From Alternaria dauci (taxonomy: Eukaryota > Ascomycota > Dothideomycetes > Pleosporales > Pleosporaceae): a DNA stretch of 64,000 nt. The notes under the pieces were generated by a model. It was not told the origin of the DNA, did not search any database, and saw only the letters and a list, made by a program, of their open reading frames with translations. The stretch's first letter is position 1; each line of letters begins with the position of its first letter. The stretch is taken from assembly GCF_042100115.1 (NCBI RefSeq), contig NC_091272.1, positions 6,634,001 through 6,698,000 of the forward strand, given 5' to 3'. Shown piece by piece: positions 21,601 to 31,642 of the stretch. The position numbers and the translations under genes were made by a program.

Positions 21601-21900
21601 TAACTAAAGCCAATAGATAGTACTAAATTCTATAGTTATATACTTAATAATTAGCTAAAGATCTTTTACTAACGTATAATTATTAATTTAGAAGAAATTA
21701 ACACTTAACTCTAAACCTAATAAGAATAGACTAAAGATAATTAAGTTAACATAGAAAGAAACTTATCTAGTAATAAAGATAATCTTAAAACTAAGGAACT
21801 AGAGTATAGCTAGGATATTCTAGAACTAAGTAATAAACTAGTTACTAGTAAGAGATATAGTTCTTATTTATACTAACCCTAAGAAATCTAAAATATTAAT
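18626..21900 (+). pseudogene. RT-integrase half of the old Ty3-like element, RIP-killed
   Basis: Continues the relic interrupted at 11,448. About 19,080-19,480 reads as a reverse transcriptase of the fungal Ty3-like clade with the D-N-V-Y-x-K-G-x-K-T-R-Y signature (seen about 19,409-19,450). The usual L-N-K and S-G-Y-D-Q motifs lie upstream (about 19,120 and 19,230). About 20,790-21,010 reads as an integrase core (L-P-x-R-x-x-K, F-L-V-V-V, E-A-K-A-L-A-K-N and a G-L-L-L segment). Many TAA/TAG codons stand where Gln or Trp would be. It can no longer supply any enzyme. Boundaries are approximate. Confidence 0.75.
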
Positions 21901-22390
21901 TAATAAGAATATAAAAATATTATAGGGGTAGAATCTAAACTAAGCTATATAATAGTAGTTATACTATAATAGAAGTTAAGGTTTAACCTAAATAACTATT
22001 AGGTATTCTTATCTAATTATAAAATAACTATAAAATACTAGTCCTCTAAGTTAAAGGAACTAACTACTACTAAAGTATAAATATAGTATTAATATTACTA
22101 TTAAACTATTACTATTATATAGAAGAATAGTAGAGAGGAGAAGAGGATAGTAAAGGAAGCTTACTAAGAAATCCTTAGACTAGATTTAAGTACACCCTTT
22201 TAAAGTTTAGAAAAGAGAATTAAGAGGAGATTTTATATTTATTATAATTAGTTATAGTACTATCTAGAATAAGACTAATACTAGTAATAGTAGATTAACT
22301 ACACTTAGCCTTCTTAGATAGTAAAGGCTTATTAGACTCTTTACTCTTACTAGAAATATAATAATAAATAATCTTAGAATTATTATTATT
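21900..22390. other. RIP-mutated sequence, no gene recognised
   Basis: AT-rich spacer between the old Ty3-like relic and repeat family 4. A purine run near 22,210-22,232 could be a decayed polypurine tract, but no matching LTR pair was found. Confidence 0.4.
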
Positions 22391-24350
22391 AAAAATACTA
22401 CTATTAGTAAGAACCCTTAAATTCTTAGAAGCCTTAATAGTTAGCTTATAAGTTAAGCGCTAAACTAAGTAACCTTTAGAAGAAGTCTTAGGCGTTAGAA
22501 TAGAAGACTTCTTATATAGAGCCTACTTCTTTATTAGTAATAATATTACTAGAGCTTAGGAGGTAATATACTTATAAGGAGAAAGTATCTTATAGCTAGC
22601 CTTAACTAGTAACTTAGATAATAAGGAAGTCTTACTAGTATTTAGCTTATTAATCTAGTACTAAAGATCCTTTACTTAGAGGTCTTTTTACTAATTACTT
22701 ATAAGCTTAATATTAAGGTTAAGATAACTAATATACTTCTTAGGATTAAACTTAGTATTATTAGGATTAGTATCTTTAGCTATTAAAGTTACTTAGGTTA
22801 TACTCCCTTTATAGTATAACTAAAGACTATTTAGAGGCTTAGTAATAAAATTAATAAGGTAGGTAGTATAAGGGAGGAGTAAAAGTAATATATAAGATAG
22901 GGTAGGTATAAAGATAGTAGATATAAAGGATATATTACTATATATATAAGAATAACCTAGTATATATAAAGTTAGTAATTATTATATAAAATAAAGGAAG
23001 AGAGTATCTAAAAGGGAATTAGGTACTTATAAATTATAGAATAAGATACCTTAGCGCCTAGAGTATAGTAGTTTATATAAGTCTCATTTAGAAATAAGAG
23101 GTTATTAATAATAGAGGTAGTATAAGTACTAAAAGGTTTAAAATCTAACTCTTTCTTATAATTACTATATACCTCTATAATACCACTAAACTTTAAGTTA
23201 GCACTATAAGTATTAGTATAAGTATAAATAGTCTTTAGATACTAGTAGATTAGAGCTACTAAGTAAGACTTAAAGTTATAGTATTTCTAACTACTAGAGA
23301 ACTAGAAGAACTTACTAATAGTAATACTATCTATAATAAAGAGCTTAAGGCCTATTAGGTAAGTAGAAAGAGTAGTATTATTAAGAGAAGGAAGAAAAGT
23401 AGTATAAAGGGTAGGACTAGGAAAATAACTAGTAAAGTAAAGTAACTAGAAGTACTTAAGGAGGCCTATTAGCTATACTAGAGTAATCTCTTTATTAGAG
23501 TTATTCTTAACTATAGTATTAGAATATTAAAATAATATTTAGGTAGACTTAAAGAGGAAGGTTTAACTTACTAAACTCTATAGTAATAGATATAAAGGAA
23601 TATAATAAAGGAGGTACTTAGAGCTTTATAACCTAATCCTTAATAGGACTAAGGATAAATCTTAACTTATAAATATTAATAATAGTAGAAGGTATAGTCT
23701 AAAGGATATTTACTAAGTAAGTAGGCGTAGGGGTAGAATTATGAATATCCTTATTATTATCCTACTTTAAGAGCTAAGTAATAGTAGCTTAATTAGTAGT
23801 ACTTACTTATTCTTACCCTAAGATAGCGCTAGTAATAATTAAGGAAGGCTTTATATAGTAGTAGTAGGATAGGTAAAGTAAAAGGGAATCTAAGATAGTA
23901 TAGTCTATTACTAAAGTATTCTTAGGTAGTAGTAGAGGAGACTACTTATTTATATTAAAGTCTAAATCTATAATATCTTAGTAAGTAATCTTATAGCTAT
24001 TATCCTCTTAACCTTAAGGAGTAATATTTAGATCTTAAGTAAGTAAAGTAAAATAATATATAGAAGAATATAGATAAGAATTAAACTTACTATTAAAGCT
24101 TAATACTAAAGCCTTCTTAGTTATAATAATATTAGTAGCTAGAACTAAGGATAAGGAAAGGAAAAGTAGTATAAAGTAAGAATTAATATATAACTAAAAA
24201 CTAAGCGCGCTATAACCTATAGTAGTAATAGGTTAAGTAAGTAAGGTATTATTATAAAGAGGAGTAGATATTATTATAAAGTATATATAGATAGTAAGGA
24301 TATAAAGAAAGAGGTAGAGAATAGAGAGTAGAGTAAGTTTAAAGTAGTAA
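22390..24350. repeat. Repeat family 4, copy A (about 2 kb, unidentified)
   Basis: Collinear with 32,530-34,500. Best-conserved blocks are 22,440-22,630, 23,690-23,940 and 24,080-24,140. The minus strand has longer coding-like stretches with stops at RIP-type codons, so a decayed minus-strand gene is likely. I do not recognise the product. Divergence between the copies includes non-RIP changes and indels, so the duplication is old. Confidence 0.55.
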
Positions 24351-24460
24351 AGAAGAGTAGAAAGAAGAGATAAGGATAGTAAGGAATAAATAAGCTAGTA
24401 TTATTATTATAGAAAAGACTTTAACTATTTACTATCTAAAGGCCTATTATAACTAAGGTA

Positions 24461-24465
24461 ATAGA
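24461..24465. repeat. Target-site duplication of Element 2 (left), ATAGA
   Basis: ATAGA precedes TGTTACACGG and is repeated at 31,638-31,642. Confidence 0.92.
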
Positions 24466-24941
24466 TGTTACACGGGGTTAGGCTATACTTCTCTAGGCTC
24501 GGTCCGTACTAAGGCGAGGTAGACTAAAGCGGTAGTCCGTGAGGTATCGTATGGAATGATCAGGTGGAAAAGAGTTATCGTTGTAACCAAAGGATAAACA
24601 ATACCAATTCTATAAACGATAGAATAACTAGTTGACAATCTGTGTAAGAGATGAACTATTTGAGTTAACCACAACGAGTGTAATAATGAGATCCAACACA
24701 TTCTTATACCCATTGCCATAGGTCCTGTCCTCCTTACCCTCCCTTCCAAGAGGGAGGCCTAGGAGGGCCGTGACCTCCCAATCCTCACTGGCCTCCCAGA
24801 GGCCAGGTCTTGGCGGGATGCCATTCCTTTCACGTGATCTGGGCCCCGCCCTAGATCCACTTTCGTCCATCGTGTCCGCCCGATGGTCTTCCTTCATACG
24901 ACCTGCATGAAAGGGAAGCAATTCCTTGTTACCTTGTAACA
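24466..24941 (-). repeat. 3' LTR of Element 2 (476 bp)
   Basis: Identical to the 5' LTR at 31,162-31,637. Relative to Element 1 LTRs it has scattered substitutions and two one-base indels near 24,590-24,625. The TATAAG candidate is retained (sense strand, about 24,704-24,709). Confidence 0.96.
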
Positions 24942-24944
24942 TTA

Positions 24945-24955
24945 CCCCCCCTCTT
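24945..24955 (-). other. Polypurine tract of Element 2
   Basis: On the minus strand AAGAGGGGGGG followed by TAA and the 3' LTR, as in Element 1. Confidence 0.9.
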
Positions 24956-24997
24956 AGGCGTATCGTCTCGATACCCTGGATTATCGTTTTCCCGCGC

Positions 24998-27900
24998 CTA
25001 GTCCGGCGGCGGTGGTGGAGGTATAGCTACTCCGGTGGTGTCGTATCCTCTCTTTCCTCTTTTCCTCACTTTCCCTGACCATGCCCAAGGTTCAGACTTC
25101 TCGACGCGTCCGTACCCAGAACTCGACTCAACAGCGCCAGGCTCGTGCTGACCGTATCCGCCAACAAGGGAACGAGATGACCTTTCGTTGCAAGCGGTGT
25201 GAGGAGAAGAATCTTCGTTGTTTCGTGGACACTGCCTCTGGGCAGTGTGCGGGCTGTATTTCGGTGAAAGCTGAGTGTAGCTTATTTGTGACTGAGGAAG
25301 AGTGGGAGAAGGTTGAGGCTGAAAAGCGCGAGAAGCGCTTGGCGCTTCTTCGAGCTGAGGCCGAGGTCGCTCAACTTCGGCTGGAAGTGGCAGAGACTGA
25401 GGCGCGAGAGCGAGCATTCGCTGATCGAGATCACGCCATTTTGAGTCTTCAGGATCGCGCGAAAGAGCAAGCCGAGGGGAACTCTGCCCCTGGTACGGAC
25501 TTTCAACCAACTGAACCATCGCTACCCGGACTGTCGACTGACTTGGGCTGGTTGCAGGATGACGCTTCTTTCGATCCTTTTTCTGAATTCTTTTCTTCCC
25601 TTGAGGACCCGGTCCTCCCTTCTCTGGGTGTTTCCGATGGTACTCACGTACCTGTGACTTGCAGTTCGTCAAATTTTCTTTTGGTTCCCAAGTGTTCTGG
25701 CTCTCTGGCCATCCTAGCCACTTGACCAAGTATTTCCACTGACGACCGATTTTCCGCAGGTCCCTGATTTCTTCGACCTCGTACTCATCGTCTTCGAGCT
25801 CTATGTCGGTAGCTAGCTCGGCATCTGGAGGTGCTCTTTCCAGGAGTTTCTTGTGAAAGACAGGGTGGATGCGCATGCCTGGTGGGAGTTGGAGTTTGTA
25901 GTTTACGTTACCCATTTCCTCTAGAACCTCGAATGGTCCTATTCGGAGGTTGTCCAGTTTCTTGCTTGGTCGCTTAGTTTTCAAGTTCTGACGTGACAGG
26001 AAAACTTTGTCCCCCTTCTTAAAGGTTGGTCCCTCAATCCTTTGCTTATTAGCCGCCTTGGCTGTCGTGAGGTTCCTATGAGCTATGTTCTTGCTCAATT
26101 CTTCGTGCAGTCCTCGCATCAAGCGGGCTTTGTCGTCTGCACCTACTGCGATACTCTCTATATCTTTTGGATCTCGATGAGCAACCGGCTCATATCCGTA
26201 ATTCGCGTAGTGTGGTGAGTACTTAGTCGTCGCAGACCTAGTACTATTGTAGGCCAATTGTGCTGTCGGCAAGAGTTCAACCCAATTGTCTTGCAGCTTG
26301 TTGGCGTACATCCTCAGATACTGTTCCAGTGTCTGGTTCGTTCGTTCCGTCTGGCCATCTGTTTCGGGGTGGAAGCTAGTCGATAGTTTCTTCTTCACAC
26401 CCAGCTTTGCCAGGAATGTGTTCCAATACTTGGAAGTGAACAGTTTATCACGATCGGTGATGAATTCTTCAGGTATCCCATGTTCTGACATAAGTGCCTT
26501 GCTGACCTCATACGCGCATTCTTCTGCCGTAATGGTTTCTTCCGTGGGCACAAACTTTGCTCCTTTCGTGTGACGACACACGATGACTAGGACTGTGTCG
26601 CATAATCTTCCGGATCCTGGTTCTAACGACTTCGGGAGCTTCACTATGAAGTCCATTGTTACGCTGCTCCATGGTCTCGTTGGTGGCGGTAAGGGTTGTA
26701 ACAGGCCATAGGGCTTATGTCTCTTGGGTTTGTTCTGATGACAAGCCAAACAGTTGCCTAGGACGTCCTGCACCTTCGCTCGCAAGCGTGGTATCGCAAA
26801 CACCTTTGATAGTCGCCTGACCATTTCTTCTAGCGATGCATGTCCATACTCTGGGGACTCATGCAGTTCCTTGATGAGACTCGATCTCATGTGTGGGGGT
26901 ACATATGTTCGATCGCTTCGAATCATATCTCGGTACTCTCGCTCGTCTTGTAACAGTTCGTCGGAGCCGTTCTCGTCAGGCTCGAACTGCCAGCTGGCCG
27001 CTCTCTGCTGCCACTGCTGCTGAAGTGTTTCTACCCGCTCGGCCACCTTAGCTATCTTAGCTAGTTCCGGCTGGTTGTAACGTAGTGTGCCATCAGGCAT
27101 CTTCTTGAACATGGCGTCATGTGGTTCCTTATGATTTTCCTCGCGTAAGTCGGATCTCCTGCTTAAAGCATCCGCAGCTCCGTTGAGCGTTCCAGCGCGG
27201 TGAGTTATCTTGAAGTCGAACTGAGCTAGCATCTCAGCCCATCGGACTTGTCGTCGGTTGAGTTTCTTCGTTGTCATGAAACCTGCCAAGTTCTGGTGAT
27301 CGGTAAAAACCTCGATCTGGTGTGGTAGTCCTAGCAAATAGACTTCCCACTGTTCAAAGGCATCGACTACTCCTAGTAGCTCCTTATCGTGAACGTCGTA
27401 GTTTAGTTCTGCTCCAGAGAACTTTCTTGAGTGGTAGAACACTGGTCTCCACTTTTTGTCTGGGCACTGCTGCGACAATACAGCTCCGAGTGCATAATCT
27501 GACGCGTCGGTCTCGACTCGCGTCTCTCGCTTTGGGTCGTACATCTCTAGTACTGGTGCCTCGAGGAATATCTGCTTGATTCGATCAAAAGCCTCCTGAT
27601 GTTCCTCGTTCCATTTGAAACCAACTTCCTTCTTCGTGATCTCGGAGAGAGGTGTTGTGATCTTTGAGTAATCCTTGATGAACTTCCGGTAGTAGTTGGC
27701 AAATCCTAGGAAGGATTGCACGTCCTTGACTGTTTTGGGCGTTGGCCATTCCTGTACAGCCGCTGTCTTCTTTGGGTTCATCTTCACCCCCTCTGTGGAT
27801 ATTATGAAGCCTAGGTATTCCGTTTCCTTCGTGTGAAATTCGCACTTCCCCGGCTGCAGGTACAGCTTGTATTCCTTAAGCTTCCTGAGCACTTTCTTGA

Positions 27901-29161
27901 CATGTTCCACATGTTCTTCTAGCGTCCCGCTAGAGTATACCAGCACATCGTCGATGTACGCTGTGACGAAGATTCCAAGGTACTCGTGAAGAGCGTTGTT
28001 GATGACTGACTGAAACGTTGCCGGGGCATTCGTTAACCCAAAAGGCATTACTGTGTACTCGAACAGTCCATATTTCGTTTTGAACGCTGTCATCCATTCG
28101 TGTCCTTCCTTGATCCTGATTCGGTGAAATCCTTCCCGAACGTCGAACTTCGTAAACCACTTGGCTCCCTGGAGTCGATCCATGAGCTCGGTTATTAGTG
28201 GTAAGGGATATCGGTTCTTCCGAGTAACGCTGTTCAACCTTCGGAAGTCGACACATAGTCGCCACTTCCCGTTAGGCTTCTTTACGAACAAGATGGGTGA
28301 GGCCATTGGGCCTGATCCCGGTCGGATAAATCCCTTCTTCAGATTCTTCTGGATGTACTCCCTTAGCTCAGCATCGTGCTCGGGCGATATGGGATACATA
28401 GGTCCTGGGCTTAACTTTGCCCCTTCATCTAGGATGATCTCGTGATCCCAATCCTGATGGTCTGCCAAGTCCGTGGCTTCGTTTTCCTCGAAGAGTTCTC
28501 TAAACTCGTCGGTCTGATACTCTCTTGGTATCTCTAGTGGTAAGGGTCCTTCCTTCGTGGTCGCGACTCGTCTTATCCATATGACTCCTACTCTTTGAGG
28601 GTCCTTCTCATAGATTCTCATGATCTTATGAGGCGAGATCTTGCCGAACCTCCCGTCCTGGGTTGAGCTCTGGTCCTTCGGGCTCACTCTTTGGCGTACT
28701 CTAGCAACCTTGTGCACAGGTTCTCTTCTGAGTATCGTCTTCATTCGCCAGTCGATGGCGGGGTTATGGGCATCTAGCCAGTCATAACCAATCAACATGT
28801 CTAGTCCTCCTAGTTCCATTATGTCGATATTCATTTGGCACTCTATGCCAGCTATCCGTAGCTTTGTTGATTCGGTTTCCATCCGTATCATGCCGTTTCC
28901 ATATTCCATGGGTTTCTCGTCGGCTAACAGTACCGATACTGGGTTCTTCTTAACCCGGTAGGGTAGTTCGTGTTTCTCCACCACTCTGGGTGAGATCATC
29001 GTTCGTGCGGCCCCGCTATCTACGAGCGCCTCGATGTTTCGTCCCTGTACAGATACGGTCGTGAGCAGCTGCTTCACCCGACCATCGGTATCCTGCACCT
29101 TCCTAAGGGTCGTTTTAGGACTGCCTTCACCAGCGTGACCCTGTCCCTGGCGGCATCCTAG
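24998..29161 (-). CDS. Pol of Element 2 (protease-RT-RNase H-integrase-chromodomain)
   Basis: Identical in sequence to Pol of Element 1: D-S-G protease, Y-I-D-D reverse transcriptase, RNase H, HHCC/DD35E integrase and C-terminal chromodomain, followed by a low-complexity tail opposite the antisense frame. It is entered by -1 frameshift from Gag at 29,161. All catalytic residues listed for Element 1 are present, so the element could supply both copies with enzymes. Confidence 0.96.
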   Translation of the reverse strand, partial: LGCRQGQGHAGEGSPKTTLRKVQDTDGRVKQLLTTVSVQGRNIEALVDSGAARTMISPRVVEKHELPYRVKKNPVSVLLADEKPMEYGNGMIRMETESTKLRIAGIECQMNIDIMELGGLDMLIGYDWLDAHNPAIDWRMKTILRREPVHKVARVRQRVSPKDQSSTQDGRFGKISPHKIMRIYEKDPQRVGVIWIRRVATTKEGPLPLEIPREYQTDEFRELFEENEATDLADHQDWDHEIILDEGAKLSPGPMYPISPEHDAELREYIQKNLKKGFIRPGSGPMASPILFVKKPNGKWRLCVDFRRLNSVTRKNRYPLPLITELMDRLQGAKWFTKFDVREGFHRIRIKEGHEWMTAFKTKYGLFEYTVMPFGLTNAPATFQSVINNALHEYLGIFVTAYIDDVLVYSSGTLEEHVEHVKKVLRKLKEYKLYLQPGKCEFHTKETEYLGFIISTEGVKMNPKKTAAVQEWPTPKTVKDVQSFLGFANYYRKFIKDYSKITTPLSEITKKEVGFKWNEEHQEAFDRIKQIFLEAPVLEMYDPKRETRVETDASDYALGAVLSQQCPDKKWRPVFYHSRKFSGAELNYDVHDKELLGVVDAFEQWEVYLLGLPHQIEVFTDHQNLAGFMTTKKLNRRQVRWAEMLAQFDFKITHRAGTLNGAADALSRRSDLREENHKEPHDAMFKKMPDGTLRYNQPELAKIAKVAERVETLQQQWQQRAASWQFEPDENGSDELLQDEREYRDMIRSDRTYVPPHMRSSLIKELHESPEYGHASLEEMVRRLSKVFAIPRLRAKVQDVLGNCLACHQNKPKRHKPYGLLQPLPPPTRPWSSVTMDFIVKLPKSLEPGSGRLCDTVLVIVCRHTKGAKFVPTEETITAEECAYEVSKALMSEHGIPEEFITDRDKLFTSKYWNTFLAKLGVKKKLSTSFHPETDGQTERTNQTLEQYLRMYANKLQDNWVELLPTAQLAYNSTRSATTKYSPHYANYGYEPVAHRDPKDIESIAVGADDKARLMRGLHEELSKNIAHRNLTTAKAANKQRIEGPTFKKGDKVFLSRQNLKTKRPSKKLDNLRIGPFEVLEEMGNVNYKLQLPPGMRIHPVFHKKLLERAPPDAELATDIELEDDEYEVEEIRDLRKIGRQWKYLVKWLGWPESQNTWEPKENLTNCKSQVREYHRKHPEKGGPGPQGKKRIQKKDRKKRHPATSPSQSTVRVAMVQLVESPYQGQSSPRLALSRDPEDSKWRDLDQRMLALAPQSLPLPAEVERPRPQLEEAPSASRAFQPQPSPTLPQSQISYTQLSPKYSPHTAQRQCPRNNEDSSPHTACNERSSRSLVGGYGQHEPGAVESSSGYGRVEKSEPWAWSGKVRKRGKRGYDTTGVAIPPPPPPD
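25081..25725 (+). CDS. Antisense Zn(II)2Cys6-like protein of Element 2 (214 aa)
   Basis: Identical to the frame at 17,364-18,008. The ATG at 25,081 follows a CCCTGACC context, and the frame ends with TGA inside the chromodomain-coding region of pol. In this copy the antisense frame reads on the plus strand of the window. An Asp/Phe/Trp-rich C-terminal half follows the zinc cluster and coiled coil. No intron signal is needed. No nearby TATA was identified; transcription would have to start in or beyond the 3' LTR (24,466-24,941). Confidence 0.72.
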   Translation: MPKVQTSRRVRTQNSTQQRQARADRIRQQGNEMTFRCKRCEEKNLRCFVDTASGQCAGCISVKAECSLFVTEEEWEKVEAEKREKRLALLRAEAEVAQLRLEVAETEARERAFADRDHAILSLQDRAKEQAEGNSAPGTDFQPTEPSLPGLSTDLGWLQDDASFDPFSEFFSSLEDPVLPSLGVSDGTHVPVTCSSSNFLLVPKCSGSLAILAT

Positions 29162-29167
29162 TTTTTT
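29117..29167 (-). promoter_or_regulatory. -1 frameshift signal of Element 2
   Basis: Mirror of 13,922-13,972. The heptamer A AAA AAC occupies 29,161-29,167 on the minus strand, with the gag stop at 29,158-29,160 and the same stem and pseudoknot complementarity. Confidence 0.88.
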
Positions 29168-31098
29168 GACTGCTTACCTTTCCTGTACTTAGGAAAGTAG
29201 CCTGTGTCATTCTTTGAGCTGTAGTGCGTCAAGCACCTGTCGTCGTAACAGAAGCTCCAATGAATGTTCTGGTGAGGTATCTCCTCCCTGGTGATCCTCT
29301 TCCTTGGTTGAGCCTTCTTGGCCTCGTGAATCTCACAATCTGCTACCTCGCAGATGTTTGATGATAGGGTGCGATGGTAATAGTCATCCACCTTGTGTGC
29401 TTCCTTGAGCTGCTTGCGATGGAAGTCACACCCGTTCCTGCATTGCGTCCATAGAAGTCTGTAGTGGATCTCCACTTTCTCTGGTTCGTGTAGATGGCAG
29501 ATGTCTGCTAGACATTCGTCTGCCCAGAGGTTCAGGTGGCAGCACCGGTCCTGGTCTGTCCTGCAATCCTCCTTATCTTGCTTATGGAACTCGCAATTTA
29601 TCTTACAGTCATACCAACACAAATCCTTGTGATCCTTGGTATCTTCTACTTCGTGGGCTTCTTGGTCCTCGACCTCAACCATTGGATCATCGAAGTAGGG
29701 TTGTTGGTGTATCGCCTGATACCCAATTTCTTCGGCATTCGGGCCGGTAATCATGATTCGTTCGCGAACCGTGCATTCGTCGGCGTAGTGTGTCTTGTTA
29801 CCACATACCCAACACTGGTTGTTGGCTAATCGTTCCATCACGATGGTGCCTTTGACCTTCCAGTCAGTCTTCTTTGGCTGGCCCATGGTGAGAACTTCGT
29901 TGTCCGGTTTAACTCTTGGGACGATTTCGTAGCCTTCCTTATCCTCCAAGCGTGCCTCTTCGTATAGGTCTAAGTCGCTTAGGTTGTCATCCGGCTCTAT
30001 CCCGGCCGGGTAAGGCGTGCCTTGTCTGATCATCCGGATCTTGACAGCTGCCTGTTTGACTTGTTCTTCTTCGCAATCCCTAGCGAAGTGTCCTGTCTTC
30101 CCGCATCGGAGACATGCTTTGTTGTCGTAACGCCGCTGGCGTTCTTCCTTGGAGAGACCGTCGTGTCTTTTACCTCCTCGGGTTTTCTTGTCTTTGGCCT
30201 TCTCTTGTACCTTGCCGGTCATGATGGCGTCGCCATCCCTGTCGAATCTACCACGCTGTTTCTTCATGTTGGGCAGGTTGGGTCGGAAGTATTTCTTCTG
30301 ATCGTTTCGTTCCCACAACCTGTTGTCGATACGCGTGGCTAGCTCGATCAGAGCGTGTAGCGTCCCGGGCTTATCGTGGTGTACAAGGCCGTCCTTGACA
30401 TTCTCTTTGAGGCCTGCTTCGAATACCGTTCGAAGTGCCGCATCATCCCAATCGATCCGTGCTTGTAGTTGCTTAAATTCCGCCGTGTATGCCGATACTG
30501 ACGAGGTCTGCCTCAGGCGAGTGATCTTCTTCTCTGCCTGGTTCTGAGCGTCTACTTCTCCGAAGATGCGTCCCATCTCTTGCTTAAACTCTGTCCAACT
30601 TGCGAATAAGGTACGGGTTCCTTCTTTGGTGCCCATGTGTTCTGCATCCAGCAGATAATCGTCCACATAGGGTTGCATCCAATTGGAAGCCTTATCCTTC
30701 ATGTATGTACTGGCCATGAGGATCTTTTCCTGGTCGTTGGGTACCTCGTTGTACTCGCAGTACAGGTCGATGTTGGTGAGAAATACTCGTAGCTTTTCTC
30801 GTTCTCCACCGTATTTCTCTGGTGACGCTATCTTGGGTTTCTTTGTAGCAACGGGTCGTTCGTTAGGGGTCATCATCAGTTGCCCTGCAAGCTGATTGAT
30901 CATTGCCTGCATCTCAGCAATCTGCTGAGCCTGCGTGGTTGTGTGTTGCCTAAGATTCCTGAGCTCGGTGACGTTAGGGTTCTCTCCCTCGTCATCGGAT
31001 GCTTCCAGCATCTCATCATTTTCTGGGGTAGGGCGTGCTGGCGTCGAGGGTCCCTGACCCTGAGCCCTGTTGTTCTGCGCGTTTCCCTGATGAGCCAT
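29158..31098 (-). CDS. Gag of Element 2 (646 aa)
   Basis: Identical to Gag of Element 1: gag core, two C-x2-C-x4-H-x4-C knuckles, then five C-x3/4-C-x2-H units encoded at 29,224-29,616. The ATG at 31,096-31,098 lies 63 bases inside the 5' LTR. The stop abuts the slippery heptamer. Confidence 0.95.
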   Translation of the reverse strand: MAHQGNAQNNRAQGQGPSTPARPTPENDEMLEASDDEGENPNVTELRNLRQHTTTQAQQIAEMQAMINQLAGQLMMTPNERPVATKKPKIASPEKYGGEREKLRVFLTNIDLYCEYNEVPNDQEKILMASTYMKDKASNWMQPYVDDYLLDAEHMGTKEGTRTLFASWTEFKQEMGRIFGEVDAQNQAEKKITRLRQTSSVSAYTAEFKQLQARIDWDDAALRTVFEAGLKENVKDGLVHHDKPGTLHALIELATRIDNRLWERNDQKKYFRPNLPNMKKQRGRFDRDGDAIMTGKVQEKAKDKKTRGGKRHDGLSKEERQRRYDNKACLRCGKTGHFARDCEEEQVKQAAVKIRMIRQGTPYPAGIEPDDNLSDLDLYEEARLEDKEGYEIVPRVKPDNEVLTMGQPKKTDWKVKGTIVMERLANNQCWVCGNKTHYADECTVRERIMITGPNAEEIGYQAIHQQPYFDDPMVEVEDQEAHEVEDTKDHKDLCWYDCKINCEFHKQDKEDCRTDQDRCCHLNLWADECLADICHLHEPEKVEIHYRLLWTQCRNGCDFHRKQLKEAHKVDDYYHRTLSSNICEVADCEIHEAKKAQPRKRITREEIPHQNIHWSFCYDDRCLTHYSSKNDTGYFPKYRKGKQSKN

Positions 31099-31161
31099 TG
31101 TTGAATCTTAATCGGGCTGTCCTGTTGGTTAAACGTCCACTGATATCCAAGGTGGTCAAAG

Positions 31162-31637
31162 TGTTACACGGGGTTAGGCTATACTTCTCTAGGCTCGGTC
31201 CGTACTAAGGCGAGGTAGACTAAAGCGGTAGTCCGTGAGGTATCGTATGGAATGATCAGGTGGAAAAGAGTTATCGTTGTAACCAAAGGATAAACAATAC
31301 CAATTCTATAAACGATAGAATAACTAGTTGACAATCTGTGTAAGAGATGAACTATTTGAGTTAACCACAACGAGTGTAATAATGAGATCCAACACATTCT
31401 TATACCCATTGCCATAGGTCCTGTCCTCCTTACCCTCCCTTCCAAGAGGGAGGCCTAGGAGGGCCGTGACCTCCCAATCCTCACTGGCCTCCCAGAGGCC
31501 AGGTCTTGGCGGGATGCCATTCCTTTCACGTGATCTGGGCCCCGCCCTAGATCCACTTTCGTCCATCGTGTCCGCCCGATGGTCTTCCTTCATACGACCT
31601 GCATGAAAGGGAAGCAATTCCTTGTTACCTTGTAACA
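31162..31637 (-). repeat. 5' LTR of Element 2 (476 bp)
   Basis: Begins (minus strand) TGTTACAAGG at 31,637 and ends GTGTAACA at 31,162. Reads identical to the 3' LTR. Confidence 0.96.
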
Positions 31638-31642
31638 ATAGA
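31638..31642. repeat. Target-site duplication of Element 2 (right), ATAGA
   Basis: Second copy of the 5-bp duplication. Confidence 0.92.

Larger units (their letters stand above)
24466..31637 (-). mobile_element. Element 2: intact Ty3/gypsy chromovirus LTR retrotransposon (minus strand)
   Basis: Complete 7,172-bp element with 476-bp LTRs that read as identical, canonical TG...CA termini, a 5-bp TSD and fully open Gag, Pol and antisense frames. Identical LTRs mean very recent insertion. It is free of RIP although embedded in RIP-saturated DNA and accompanied by a near-identical 6.2-kb partner 6 kb away. Its internal region matches Element 1 base for base as far as I can see, except at 31,157, whereas its LTR sequence belongs to a slightly different subtype. 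Confidence 0.97.
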
